NCBI GenBank assembly: GCA_965232255.1
Contig: OZ246962.1
Location: 3,534,001-3,598,000, forward strand
Direction: 5' to 3'
DNA length: 64,000 nucleotides
Source of the DNA: Endozoicomonas sp965232255
GTDB taxonomy: Bacteria; Pseudomonadota; Gammaproteobacteria; Pseudomonadales; Endozoicomonadaceae
Part shown: positions 53,374 through 61,654 of the stretch, piece by piece
Layout of the letters: the number at the start of each line of letters is the position of its first letter
Numbering within the stretch: the stretch's first letter is position 1
Position numbers and translations under genes: made by a program
The notes under the pieces: model-generated
What the model was told of the DNA's origin: nothing
Seen by the model: the letters and a program-made list of their open reading frames with translations, nothing else
Database searches by the model: none

Positions 53374-54429
53374 TTAATCTGCTGCTTGTTGTAGCCAATG
53401 CAGGATTTCCCGCACAAATGGCTGCTCGCGCTCGCCCTGAAACACTTTAAAGGTATTTTCCAGACGCTGGCGGGTAAAATCGGAAAAATAGCACCGCCCC
53501 TCTTCGCTCAAACAGATCAGGTTATCCTCAATGGCGGCTGCCAGCGGAGCACCGCACACATCGTACGTCGCCTGACGGAAACTGGCATGGGCATTAAACT
53601 GGTCTTTTTGTCGATACAGGTCGGGTAGCGTGGCCAGGGGAATCATCGACAACCCTGGCTGAATCATCGGATTGACTGCATGACCACGACACCAGTCGCT
53701 CAATTGCCATGGACGACTGGTAAAACTGTAGAGCCTTAGCCGATGCTTCAGCCAGTCGGTATCGTTTACCGGATAGTTATCCCAGAGAAAGGGTTTGCGC
53801 CGAAAGTGATCGGTCATCTCTTGCAACCCTGCACGGTCGTAGCCAGGGGAGATAACATGATCGCCAGTCCAGAAAATATCAAAGCGCGGGTCGAGGTACC
53901 GCCCGAGGTCTGCCCAGTAATTTTCTGGCATAGCGCCATAAACTCGCTGCAACAATGGATCTTTTGAGTAGTACGTGCCAGCCACAATAATCTGTTCGGC
54001 ACTGCAGTGCCCGGCAATAAAATCGGCGATGTCTGCCTGGGTTCTGGCCAGTTGGTCAATCTCATTGCTGAAATCATCGAACAATACGCACAAAATATGC
54101 GGCGCAAGCTGGTTAATGATGGTGATTTTTTCTTGCAGCTGCTGGCGGGTTTGCTGGTTCAGCACTCGTACCTTAAACGGCGTCAATCCGATACCAAAAC
54201 GAACATTGTTGGCTTTTAACGTTGAGCTGAGGCTGCTGAGGGCCTCAAACTGGCTTGGTGACCAGGGACGGTCCCACAGCTCACGCAGGCAGGGATCATT
54301 TTTGGGAGCATAGATAAAAAAATCAAAACCTTTTTGCCCACAGAAATGGGCGTAAGCATTTCTGGCTTCCCAGGACCACTGCTTTTCCTGGTCGTAAAGC
54401 CCTTCAATCACACCATACTGGAATGCCAT
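53374..54429 (-). CDS. GH84-like beta-N-acetylglucosaminidase (O-GlcNAcase type)
   Basis: A 351-residue stand-alone catalytic domain of the GH84 type, the family of protein O-GlcNAcases and bacterial hexosaminidases. Marks are YGVIEGLYD (5-13, equivalent to G-x-I-E-G-F-Y-G), FFIYAPKNDPCLRELW (37-52), the adjacent catalytic acids in VLFDDFSNEI (D118, D119), DIFWTGDHVISPG and FLWDNYPVND. No signal peptide and no carbohydrate-binding modules, so it would act in the cytoplasm unless secreted by another route. It follows nth by 20 bases and precedes dapE, in an apparent nth-GH84-dapE operon. Exact substrate (protein O-GlcNAc, chitin or peptidoglycan fragments) is unknown. Confidence 0.85.
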   Translation of the reverse strand: MAFQYGVIEGLYDQEKQWSWEARNAYAHFCGQKGFDFFIYAPKNDPCLRELWDRPWSPSQFEALSSLSSTLKANNVRFGIGLTPFKVRVLNQQTRQQLQEKITIINQLAPHILCVLFDDFSNEIDQLARTQADIADFIAGHCSAEQIIVAGTYYSKDPLLQRVYGAMPENYWADLGRYLDPRFDIFWTGDHVISPGYDRAGLQEMTDHFRRKPFLWDNYPVNDTDWLKHRLRLYSFTSRPWQLSDWCRGHAVNPMIQPGLSMIPLATLPDLYRQKDQFNAHASFRQATYDVCGAPLAAAIEDNLICLSEEGRCYFSDFTRQRLENTFKVFQGEREQPFVREILHWLQQAAD

Positions 54430-54449
54430 AGATGAATATTTCCCACTGA

Positions 54450-55082
54450 TTAAACAGTTTTATGCTTATACTCGCACAGATCTTCAATAATGCAGCTACC
54501 ACACTGCGGCTTGCGTGCCTTGCACACATAGCGACCATGCAAAAGCAGCCAATGATGAGCATTCATCAGAAATTCAGCTGGTATCACTCGAATCAGTCGT
54601 TGCTCTACTGCCACAACGTCCTTGCCCGGTGCCAGGCCGGTACGATTAGCTACGCGGAAAATATGCGTATCCACCGCCAGGGTCGGTTGCCCGAAAGCCG
54701 TGTTTAACATGACATTGGCCGTTTTTCTGCCTACGCCGGGTAATGCCTCCAGGTCTTTACGGTTATCAGGCACCTGACCATTATGCTTATCCAGGAGTAT
54801 TTGACAGGTTTTGATGATGTTTTCTGCCTTGGCGTTAAACAAGCCAATGGTTTTTATATACGACTTCAGCCCATCAACCCCAAGAGCCAGAATAGCTGCT
54901 GGCGTATTGGCGACCTGGTAGAGCTTGTTGGTAGCCTTGTTGACGCTGACATCCGTGGCCTGGGCAGAAAGAATAACGGCCACCAGCAACTCAAAGGGTG
55001 TGGCGTACTTGAGTTCTGTGGTCGGGTTGGGGCTGGCATCCCGAAAGCGGGTAAAAATTGCTGTGCGTTTTTCCTTATTCAT
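54450..55082 (-). CDS. nth: Endonuclease III
   Basis: DNA glycosylase/AP lyase that repairs oxidised pyrimidines. The 210-residue product aligns to E. coli Nth (211): ELLVAVILSAQATDVSVNKA, helix-hairpin-helix LPGVGRKTANVMLNTAFG with the catalytic lysine, VDTHIFRVANRTGL with the catalytic aspartate, and the [4Fe-4S] cluster ligands C-x6-C-x2-C-x5-C in VCKARKPQCGSCIIEDLC. ATG 55082. The second IS605-like element begins immediately upstream of the start codon, so the natural promoter is displaced and nth must be transcribed through or from the element. Confidence 0.97.
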   Translation of the reverse strand: MNKEKRTAIFTRFRDASPNPTTELKYATPFELLVAVILSAQATDVSVNKATNKLYQVANTPAAILALGVDGLKSYIKTIGLFNAKAENIIKTCQILLDKHNGQVPDNRKDLEALPGVGRKTANVMLNTAFGQPTLAVDTHIFRVANRTGLAPGKDVVAVEQRLIRVIPAEFLMNAHHWLLLHGRYVCKARKPQCGSCIIEDLCEYKHKTV

Positions 55083-55477
55083 CGAAAACCTCGCGAGAAA
55101 CCTAGTACTTTTAGTACTGGGAGGGATAGCGACCAGTCTGATAAGGCTGGAAAACTAACTTCTTTTGCCATCCGCAAATTCTGTCTCTTCTGATATTGCA
55201 GTTGAGAGAGTCGCTGCTATTATCCACCTGTCTTTGCAGACCTACCTCCGCACCCGAGGGCATAAAGACCGGAGGAATGTTAAGCCTGCGAAGTTCGTGT
55301 GAGACTTGGGGAGCATGGGTTGATTCACCATCGTACTTGTGCCCTTTGGGTACAAGCTCCCAACGTGGAACTTTTGCGCGAAAACCAAGCCTGTTCCCTG
55401 AGCAACGAACGATGAAACAGGAAGCCTGTTAGGTGACTAACGGGAATCCCGCTCCTTTAGGGGCGGGAGGATGTCAA
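55083..55477 (+). mobile_element. Non-autonomous IS200/IS605-type element with omega-RNA-like scaffold, copy 2
   Basis: 395 bp, related to copy 1 with the same orientation. Left palindrome at about 55101-55121 keeps pairing through a U-G wobble. CCTCCG (55245-55250) pairs with CGGAGG (55270-55275) around a 19-base loop that is five bases in copy 1. CTTGTGCCC (55336-55344) pairs with GGGTACAAG (55348-55356), a hairpin wholly missing in copy 1. The right-end stem and GAGGATGTCAA are the same. A tnpB-like tail ends in M-K-Q-E-A-C and a stop at 55430-55432. Differences respect stems, suggesting a structured RNA. It abuts the nth start codon on its left. Confidence 0.7.
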
Positions 55478-55624
55478 AAGGAAGTTATGTGCACAAACTC
55501 CCGACACTGCCGGAAAAGCCTTGCGGCACGCGCTGAGCCATAAAATACCACAACGGAAAGGAAAAACTGCGATAAAAAAGCTGTGCAAGAGCAACCGGCT
55601 GGCGCTCAGCGCCAGCGTGAGGAG

Positions 55625-56443
55625 CTAAATCCGAAAAGAGATGTTCAAACCGAAGTAGTCCCGATCCGGATCAAAATTCTGTGGCTGGTAAAAGGAAGGT
55701 GTCAGTGACAATGAGATATTCAGGTCTTCCACTATCGGCTTTTCCCGATCACCGTTAATCCAGCCATCAAGCATGCCAACCGGATCAAGGAGGAATAGCG
55801 CTGTCGAGCCCAGAGCCGAGGAACCCAGCACCAGATTATCATTCGCCACAATAGAGCGCTTCTGACGGTACGCCCACTCCCCATACAGCCAACCTCCTAC
55901 CGGCGTGATGATCAGGTCCTGCAAAGAGGGCACTTCGGCAACCGCTTCAATGCCGTACTCCCAATAAAAAGTGGACATCAAAAAGGAATAGATAAAGGAG
56001 TTCCACTGGTTGTAACCGGAATCTCTGGCCACTATGTAGTAAACGCCGCCAAAATAGGGGTGCGTGATGTAGTTAAGAAACAGGTCATCTTCATCCATTA
56101 CCGGGCCAGAACTGACGTTGTCCCACCACTTTTTGTGAAACTCCTTGAGCTCTGATTTATCCCAGTTGGTAAAAGATTCCGGCAAAATAGCCAGAATACC
56201 GAGAACACCCAAACCCATGCCAAACATCAGTTTGGTTTGGGACCACAATCTCTCTTGATCTTCCTGGGGATTTTTGTCAAATAACGTTATCGCCCAGGGT
56301 GAGCGCTGCTGAGGAATCTCAAAAACAAATTCCTCGGCTGGCTCAGGTACTGTCTCTGGTACGGACTTTGTTGTACTGGCCTGGGCAAGCCCGGTTAGCA
56401 CAAGCAGGCCGGACAGAAATACTGATAGTATCTGGTTAAACAT
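55625..56443 (-). CDS. DUF3943 domain protein, exported
   Basis: A 272-residue protein with signal peptide (LSVFLSGLLVLTGLAQA). It carries the DUF3943 pattern: NYITHPYFGGVYYIVARDSG (about 123-142), SFLMSTFYWEYGIEAVAEVP, SLQDLIITPVGGWLYGE, then a membrane-like SSALGSTALFLLDPVG and a beta-like C-terminus ending in FGLNISFRI, whose terminal aromatic-I suggests an outer-membrane location. Function of the family is unknown. ATG 56443. Stands alone between the second element and the ccm operon. Confidence 0.85.
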   Translation of the reverse strand: MFNQILSVFLSGLLVLTGLAQASTTKSVPETVPEPAEEFVFEIPQQRSPWAITLFDKNPQEDQERLWSQTKLMFGMGLGVLGILAILPESFTNWDKSELKEFHKKWWDNVSSGPVMDEDDLFLNYITHPYFGGVYYIVARDSGYNQWNSFIYSFLMSTFYWEYGIEAVAEVPSLQDLIITPVGGWLYGEWAYRQKRSIVANDNLVLGSSALGSTALFLLDPVGMLDGWINGDREKPIVEDLNISLSLTPSFYQPQNFDPDRDYFGLNISFRI

Positions 56444-56654
56444 TTTCTATGTGTTCGTGAGATGGCTGTTGAGGGTCTAAAAGAGCATCCAGATTGCAAA
56501 CCTTCAATCCGATACATTCCTTGAGTACGAAGGAGCTGATTCTACAGTGTCCACTACCGATAAGCGACTGGGGATTACTGTTATTTTCAACAGTATCGCT
56601 GCCAGTAACCTGAGACAGTTCGCAAAAATAAAAGTCAATCGACGTATATATCTA

Positions 56655-57815
56655 CTAATTGGCAGAGATTAACAACTCTACGATCTGCTCATTTCCCACT
56701 GGAACCCCCTTCACTTCTGCTTGATAATCGCTGCTGGATACATCACCACCAAGGCTGATTCGCGCCACTACATCCACGCTTTCAATACCGTCCAGACTTC
56801 CGCCCATAACCATGGCAGCGTTTTCATCCAGCACAACTTGCTGTGGCAAATCGCCAATCTGTACAGGCACAGCCGCGACGGGTGTGCGAGTCCCTGCCTG
56901 GCGGGCAAATACGATGACCCGTGCCGAGGACGGCAGTGTTTCCAGCTGTTTTTGCAAATCAAGTCCCAGTACAATATTGAGTCGCACTTGCGCTGGCGCT
57001 TCGCCCAGCAGCGTTTTCGCCCGGTTGATGCTGCCTGACAGCGCCTGTCGTCCGGCTAAATCTGGTTCTAGCTGAATTGCCTTGCGCCAGGCGCTTATTG
57101 CCCGGCGATAATCCTGTTGACTGAAAGCATCAATGCCTTGCAGACCAAGCGCAGTAATGTTGTTGCCATCCTTGAGCAAAGCTTCCTGATAAAGGTTTCT
57201 CGCCTGTTCGGTCACCGTATTGTTGTTGGCCAGGAAAATAGCCTGCGCTGACTCCGCAGCTGCCTCCGGGCTACCATCGGTGGCCTGGTAGAGACGCAGA
57301 AAAACGTCTTGGGCCTGTTGGTAATCACCAGCGTTCAGGTAACGGCCACCGAGCATATAAAGTACCTGGACATTCTCCGGGCGCTTCTCGCTCCAGTTTG
57401 CCAGCGCCTGCGTTACTTGCTGCGGTGTAGCGTCTGGCGACATCATAAGTCGTGTGACGTTTATTTCTGTACTGGCACCGAGCTGCATGTAAAGCGGAAT
57501 GGCCAGCACTGGCACCAGCAACGCAATCGCTACAGGCAGCCATCTACCGGACTCTGACTGGTAACTGACCTGCGTAGCACCGGCCATGTCGTTGAGCAGT
57601 TTTTTCTCCAGCTCGGCACGCACCTGCTGTGCGTCTTCCCCGCTGATCACTCCCTGATCAACTTGCCCGGCCAACTCCTGTTCCTGTTCCCTGAAATAAG
57701 CGACATTGGCATTCTGGTCAGAAACCATTTCCTGGCGTGGGGCACGCATCATGGGCATGGCTACCAGTGCCATGGCCACCAAAATCATCGTCGTTGCAAT
57801 TAACCAAAATTCCAT
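56655..57815 (-). CDS. ccmI: Cytochrome c biogenesis protein CcmI
   Basis: A 386-residue apocytochrome chaperone. Two N-terminal helices (LIATTMILVAMALVAMPMMR and LPVAIALLVPVLAIPLYMQL) bracket a cytoplasmic loop with the YFREQEQELAGQVDQGVISG leucine-zipper-like segment. The periplasmic part holds TPR repeats (VQVLYMLGGRYLNAGDYQQA; GLQGIDAFSQQDYRRAISAW) and a C-terminal beta domain that binds apocytochrome. ATG 57815 overlaps the ccmH stop by one base. Last gene of the ccm operon. Confidence 0.93.
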   Translation of the reverse strand: MEFWLIATTMILVAMALVAMPMMRAPRQEMVSDQNANVAYFREQEQELAGQVDQGVISGEDAQQVRAELEKKLLNDMAGATQVSYQSESGRWLPVAIALLVPVLAIPLYMQLGASTEINVTRLMMSPDATPQQVTQALANWSEKRPENVQVLYMLGGRYLNAGDYQQAQDVFLRLYQATDGSPEAAAESAQAIFLANNNTVTEQARNLYQEALLKDGNNITALGLQGIDAFSQQDYRRAISAWRKAIQLEPDLAGRQALSGSINRAKTLLGEAPAQVRLNIVLGLDLQKQLETLPSSARVIVFARQAGTRTPVAAVPVQIGDLPQQVVLDENAAMVMGGSLDGIESVDVVARISLGGDVSSSDYQAEVKGVPVGNEQIVELLISAN

Positions 57816-58402
57816 TATTGATCATCCAGTATTTTCTTCAGGGCTGCCCGCTCCTGCTCGTCCAGCCCGGACGCTTGCGCCCGGTGACGACGCAACAAGC
57901 GCCATAACACCAACAGGCCCAGCAACAGCAGTACCAGCGGTCCCAACCACAACACTGCCGTGGTCGCATTCATTCTGGGCTTATAGAGAACAAAATCGCC
58001 GTAACGCACCAGCATAAACTGCACAATGGTGTCGTCGTCAGCCTGCTCCTGCACAATCATACGGTGCACTTCACGACGCAGGTCCTGGGCAATGGGAGCA
58101 TTGGAATCACCAATGGACTGATTTTGACACTGTGGGCAGCGCAACTCGCTGTTCAGGCGAAAGAACTGGGCTTCCTGTTCCGGGCTGGCAAACTCATAAC
58201 TGTCAATAACGGCCGCTTGTGCAGTCGTCAAAATAAAGACCGAGAGCATTGCTAACAGGCAGTGTTTTAAAAAAATGCTAAAAACCGCAGCACGATGACA
58301 GCATCTTTCGACGGACTCAGAATAAACGATGCCTGATGGCATTTTCCTTTTTGTCCTGTTCTTCAGTGCGGATACCCAAAAAGCGCGTATAGCAACTGTC
58401 AT
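57815..58402 (-). CDS. ccmH: Cytochrome c maturation protein CcmH
   Basis: Thiol-disulfide protein that works with CcmF/CcmI in haem ligation. The active-site motif LRCPQCQNQSIGDSNAPIAQ (C-x2-C) is preserved, followed by the three-helix domain LRREVHRMIVQEQADDDTIV, YGDFVLYKP, one membrane helix (TAVLWLGPLVLLLLGLLVLW) and a short tail. ATG 58402 follows AGGAGG and overlaps the ccmG stop as ATGA, giving 195 residues with an unusually long N-terminus (about 45 residues) before the signal helix. A shorter product from a later ATG (about 58342) is possible. Not fused to ccmI, unlike E. coli CcmH. Confidence 0.92.
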   Translation of the reverse strand: MTVAIRAFWVSALKNRTKRKMPSGIVYSESVERCCHRAAVFSIFLKHCLLAMLSVFILTTAQAAVIDSYEFASPEQEAQFFRLNSELRCPQCQNQSIGDSNAPIAQDLRREVHRMIVQEQADDDTIVQFMLVRYGDFVLYKPRMNATTAVLWLGPLVLLLLGLLVLWRLLRRHRAQASGLDEQERAALKKILDDQ

Positions 58403-58941
58403 GGCGCAGCCTCCTGTTGCAACAGCTCGTAACGTGGCTGCAGCGTTTGCGCCCACACCCGGTTATCGACAACACCAATGTGCTTGTAGCGAATAACGCC
58501 GTCCTTATCGACCAGGAATGTTTCCGGTGAGCCATAAACCCCCAAATCCAGACCCAGCTTGCCCTCTGGGTCAAAAATATTGAACAGGTAGGGATCTTCA
58601 TAACGCTGCAACCACTGCTGCGCCTGTGCACGATCATCTTTATAGTTCAGGCCAATAATTTGCACCCCTTGCGCTTGCAGAGCGAGTAAATAGGGATGCT
58701 CAGCCCGGCAAGACGGGCACCAGGAACCCCAGACGTTCAGCAGGAACACCTGTCCTTTTAAATCTTCCGCAGTAACGATCTGCTGCGGATTGCTCAGTGT
58801 TGTCAGACTAAATGCCGGCACCGGATTATTGAGCAAAGCTGAAGGCAGCTCTGTTTTATTTTCCAGAAAGAGCCCCTTATAGAGCAGAACACAAAGAATC
58901 AGAAAAAATGCCAGGGGTAGAAACAGTTGCCAGCGCTTCAT
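58399..58941 (-). CDS. ccmG: Thiol:disulfide interchange protein CcmG/DsbE
   Basis: A 180-residue membrane-anchored periplasmic thioredoxin-like reductase of the haem-ligation step. One helix (FLPLAFFLILCVLLYKGLFL) then VPAFSLTTL, FLLNVWGSWCPSCRAEHPYL with the W-C-x2-C site, VGLNYKDD-type loop, and the cis-proline region VYGSPETFLVDKDGVIRYKH. ATG 58941 overlaps the ccmF stop (ATGA). Confidence 0.96.
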   Translation of the reverse strand: MKRWQLFLPLAFFLILCVLLYKGLFLENKTELPSALLNNPVPAFSLTTLSNPQQIVTAEDLKGQVFLLNVWGSWCPSCRAEHPYLLALQAQGVQIIGLNYKDDRAQAQQWLQRYEDPYLFNIFDPEGKLGLDLGVYGSPETFLVDKDGVIRYKHIGVVDNRVWAQTLQPRYELLQQEAAP

Positions 58942-60932
58942 ACTTCGGCCCCCAAAGCCAGTCCGGGCTTGAGGTTGGCCTGTTTTTTCTTCAGGCGAAT
59001 CCGATAGCGTTTGTCGCACACGGCCAGCAGCCCACCGAGAGCCATAAAAATCGCACCCAGCCAGATCAGGCGCACATAGGGTTTAATATGCAAACGAACG
59101 GCCCAGCTGCCACCACCAAGCGGCTCTCCCAAGGCAACATAAATGTCGCGGGTCAGGCCCGGATCAATACCGGCTTCAGTCATGGGCATCCCCCGAACGC
59201 TGTAAACCCGCTTCTCTGGCCGCAAAACCGTAATCTGACGTCGCTGGTCAAATACTGAGATAACCCCGGTATCGGTAACGTAGTTCGGCCCTTGCTCCTG
59301 GGTAACACCATCAAAACGAAACGTGTATTGACCCAGCCGGGCGGTGTCGCCACGCCCCATACGCACGTCCCGCTGCTCGCTGTATCCTGACGTCATCGCC
59401 GCACCAATAATGGTCACAGCCAGACCAATGTGGGCAAGGTGCATCCCCAGGTAAGAAGCGGGCAGTTTTTGCACACTGGCCAAAATAGAATTTTTTTGTC
59501 GTGCATTTTGGGTTTTGTTGAAAATATCGCGCCCAGCAGTTAGCACTAGCCACAATACGACAGTCATTGCCAGTGCTTCAGCGACAATAAAACGGTCGGC
59601 GTAGAATAAAGCAAAAGCAACGCCACCCAGCACTGACGCCGGAGCAATCCAGCGAACCTGTTGCAGCAAGTCGCTAAATGAGCTGCGTTTCCAGTTCAGC
59701 AAGACGCCGATACCCAGCGCAAAACCCAATAACAGAGCCAGGGGCACAAACAGCGCGTTAAAGTAGGGTGGGCCCACCGAGATCATGCCCAACCCCAGCG
59801 CGTCCACCAGCAATGGAAACATAGTGCCAAGCAGCACCGTGGCGCAGCTGACTGCCAGCAAAATATTATTCACCAGCAACAGCGTCTCTTTGGACAATAA
59901 GGAAAAGGTAATGCGACTGCCCATCTGCGGTGCTCGCACAGCGAACAGTGCCAGGGAAGCCCCCACCACCACCATCAGGTACACCAGAATAAACAGGCCT
60001 CGCGCGGGATCACTGGCAAAGGCATGCACCGAGGTCAGCACTCCGGAGCGCACCAAGAAAGTACCGAACAGGCTCAGGGAGAACGTGGCAATGGCCAGCA
60101 GCAGCGTCCAGCTTTTAAACAGGCCACGCTTTTCGGTCACAGCCAACGAGTGCATCAGGGCAGTACCAGCCAGCCAGGGCATCAGCGACGCGTTTTCCAC
60201 CGGGTCCCAAAACCACCAGCCGCCCCAGCCTAGCTCATAATAGGCCCACCAGCTGCCCAGGGCGATGCCCAGGGTCAGAAAACACCAAGCTACTGTCGTC
60301 CATGGCCGAACCCAGCGCGCCCAGGCGCTGTCCAGCTGGCCACCTAACAGTGCGGCGATGGCAAAAGCAAAAACCACAGCAAAGCCCACATAGCCCATAT
60401 AAAGCATGGGCGGATGAAAAATCATGCCCACGTCTTGCAACAGTGGGTTCAGATCAGCGCCATCCTGGGGCGGAAAAGGCAGCATTCGCTCAAAAGGGTT
60501 GGAGGTCACCAGGATAAACAACAAGAAGCCGACACTGACCATACCCAGCACCGACAGCACTCTGGCAGAGAGTTCCGGCGGCAATTTATTGCAGCGCAAA
60601 CTGACCACCATGCCCCAACCGGCCAGAGTCAGAATCCATAACAGCAAAGATCCTTCATGACCGCCCCAAGTAGCGGTCAATTTGTAGATGTCCGGTAGCA
60701 GGGAGTTGGAGTTATTGGCCACATACTTGACGGTAAAGTCATCGGTCAAAAAGGCCGTGGCCAGACAGACAAACGACAGCAACACAAAAACAAACTGCCC
60801 TGCGGCCAGCGACTTGCCCGCTGCCATCCACGACAAGCGACCACTGTAACTGCCGACCAGCGGAATAATACTTTGCAGTACCGCCAGACAGGTCGCCAGG
60901 ATCAGGGCAAGCAGCCCCAGTTCAGGATTCAT
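58938..60932 (-). CDS. ccmF: Haem lyase subunit CcmF
   Basis: A 664-residue integral membrane protein with about 15 helices, the core of the cytochrome c haem lyase. The tryptophan-rich WWD motif is WGGWWFWDPVENASLMPWL, and conserved periplasmic histidines flank it (WGGHEGSLLLW; TALMHSLAVTEKRGLFKSWT). The large C-terminal periplasmic region has GYSEQRDVRMGRGDTARLG and PGLTRDIYVALGEPLG. Start ATG 60932. Separated from ccmE by 213 bp, longer than usual in ccm operons and holding a tandem repeat. Confidence 0.97.
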   Translation of the reverse strand: MNPELGLLALILATCLAVLQSIIPLVGSYSGRLSWMAAGKSLAAGQFVFVLLSFVCLATAFLTDDFTVKYVANNSNSLLPDIYKLTATWGGHEGSLLLWILTLAGWGMVVSLRCNKLPPELSARVLSVLGMVSVGFLLFILVTSNPFERMLPFPPQDGADLNPLLQDVGMIFHPPMLYMGYVGFAVVFAFAIAALLGGQLDSAWARWVRPWTTVAWCFLTLGIALGSWWAYYELGWGGWWFWDPVENASLMPWLAGTALMHSLAVTEKRGLFKSWTLLLAIATFSLSLFGTFLVRSGVLTSVHAFASDPARGLFILVYLMVVVGASLALFAVRAPQMGSRITFSLLSKETLLLVNNILLAVSCATVLLGTMFPLLVDALGLGMISVGPPYFNALFVPLALLLGFALGIGVLLNWKRSSFSDLLQQVRWIAPASVLGGVAFALFYADRFIVAEALAMTVVLWLVLTAGRDIFNKTQNARQKNSILASVQKLPASYLGMHLAHIGLAVTIIGAAMTSGYSEQRDVRMGRGDTARLGQYTFRFDGVTQEQGPNYVTDTGVISVFDQRRQITVLRPEKRVYSVRGMPMTEAGIDPGLTRDIYVALGEPLGGGSWAVRLHIKPYVRLIWLGAIFMALGGLLAVCDKRYRIRLKKKQANLKPGLALGAEV

Positions 60933-61080
60933 TCACTTAACCCCTTAAAGCTCAGGCTGATTTCAGACGTTGGGATGAGCAATTATTGCCATTCATTACG
61001 GTGAACTGAGTACATGGTTTCATTCGTGTTACCGATTCCGTTTACCCAAGGCGCTGGGCTGGTCAAAAAACCCGGATGAT

Positions 61081-61140
61081 GCTCTCATTAAAGAAGCTCT
61101 CATTAAAGAAACGCCCATTAAAGAAACGCCCATTAAAATT
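61081..61140. repeat. Four 15-bp tandem units between ccmE and ccmF
   Basis: GCTCTCATTAAAGAA occurs at 61081-61095 and 61096-61110. ACGCCCATTAAAGAA follows at 61111-61125 and ACGCCCATTAAAATT at 61126-61140. All four share CATTAAA. The repeat starts five bases past the ccmE stop codon. The remainder of the 60933-61145 gap shows nothing else. Confidence 0.9.
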
Positions 61141-61145
61141 GCGTA

Positions 61146-61580
61146 TTATGGCGTACCATGCGCTTTATCAATGGCGTCCTGCACTTCCGGCGGCATATAG
61201 TTTTCATCGTGTTTGGCCAGCAGTTCGTCAGCAATAAAACGACGGTTTTTATCCAGCTTACCGGTGCCGACGATCCCCTGCCCTTCCTGGAACAGATCCG
61301 GCAGAATGCCGGTGTATTCCACTTCGACCTCAGCGCCACCGGTCTCAATTTTGAAAATCACGGTCAGGTCATCAGGGTTACGCTCTAACGAACCCGGCAC
61401 GACAATGCCTCCGCCGCGAATCCTCTGGCCAATGGGCGCTTCGCCATTGACGATCTGATTTGGTGAGAAGTAGTGGTTAATGTTCTCCTTCAAGGCGAAC
61501 AGCGCCAGAGTAGTGGCCAGACCGACACCGGCCAGCAGTAACAGAATCAGCAACAAACGCTGTCGACGCACTGGATTCAC
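61146..61580 (-). CDS. ccmE: Cytochrome c maturation haem chaperone CcmE
   Basis: A 144-residue periplasmic haem carrier. One anchor helix (LLLILLLLAGVGLATTLALF) is followed by the OB-fold YFSPNQIVNGEAPIGQRIRG, GGIVVPGSL, VEYTGILPDLFQEGQGIVG, and the haem-binding histidine in LLAKHDENYMPPEV. GTG 61580 begins the family start V-N-P-V-R-R-Q-R, preceded by GAGG; the track of the frame continues to 61607. Follows ccmD by 74 bases. Confidence 0.95.
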   Translation of the reverse strand: MNPVRRQRLLLILLLLAGVGLATTLALFALKENINHYFSPNQIVNGEAPIGQRIRGGGIVVPGSLERNPDDLTVIFKIETGGAEVEVEYTGILPDLFQEGQGIVGTGKLDKNRRFIADELLAKHDENYMPPEVQDAIDKAHGTP

Positions 61581-61654
61581 GCAACACCTCTCTATTTTTG
61601 GCAACACTCAAGTCATTTCTGACTCTTGACAGTACGCGGATACGCCTGAACCGA

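Noticed and set aside
55196..55432. 78-codon frame in the second element
   Set aside because: Same tnpB-tail remnant; lacks all catalytic residues and a plausible start.
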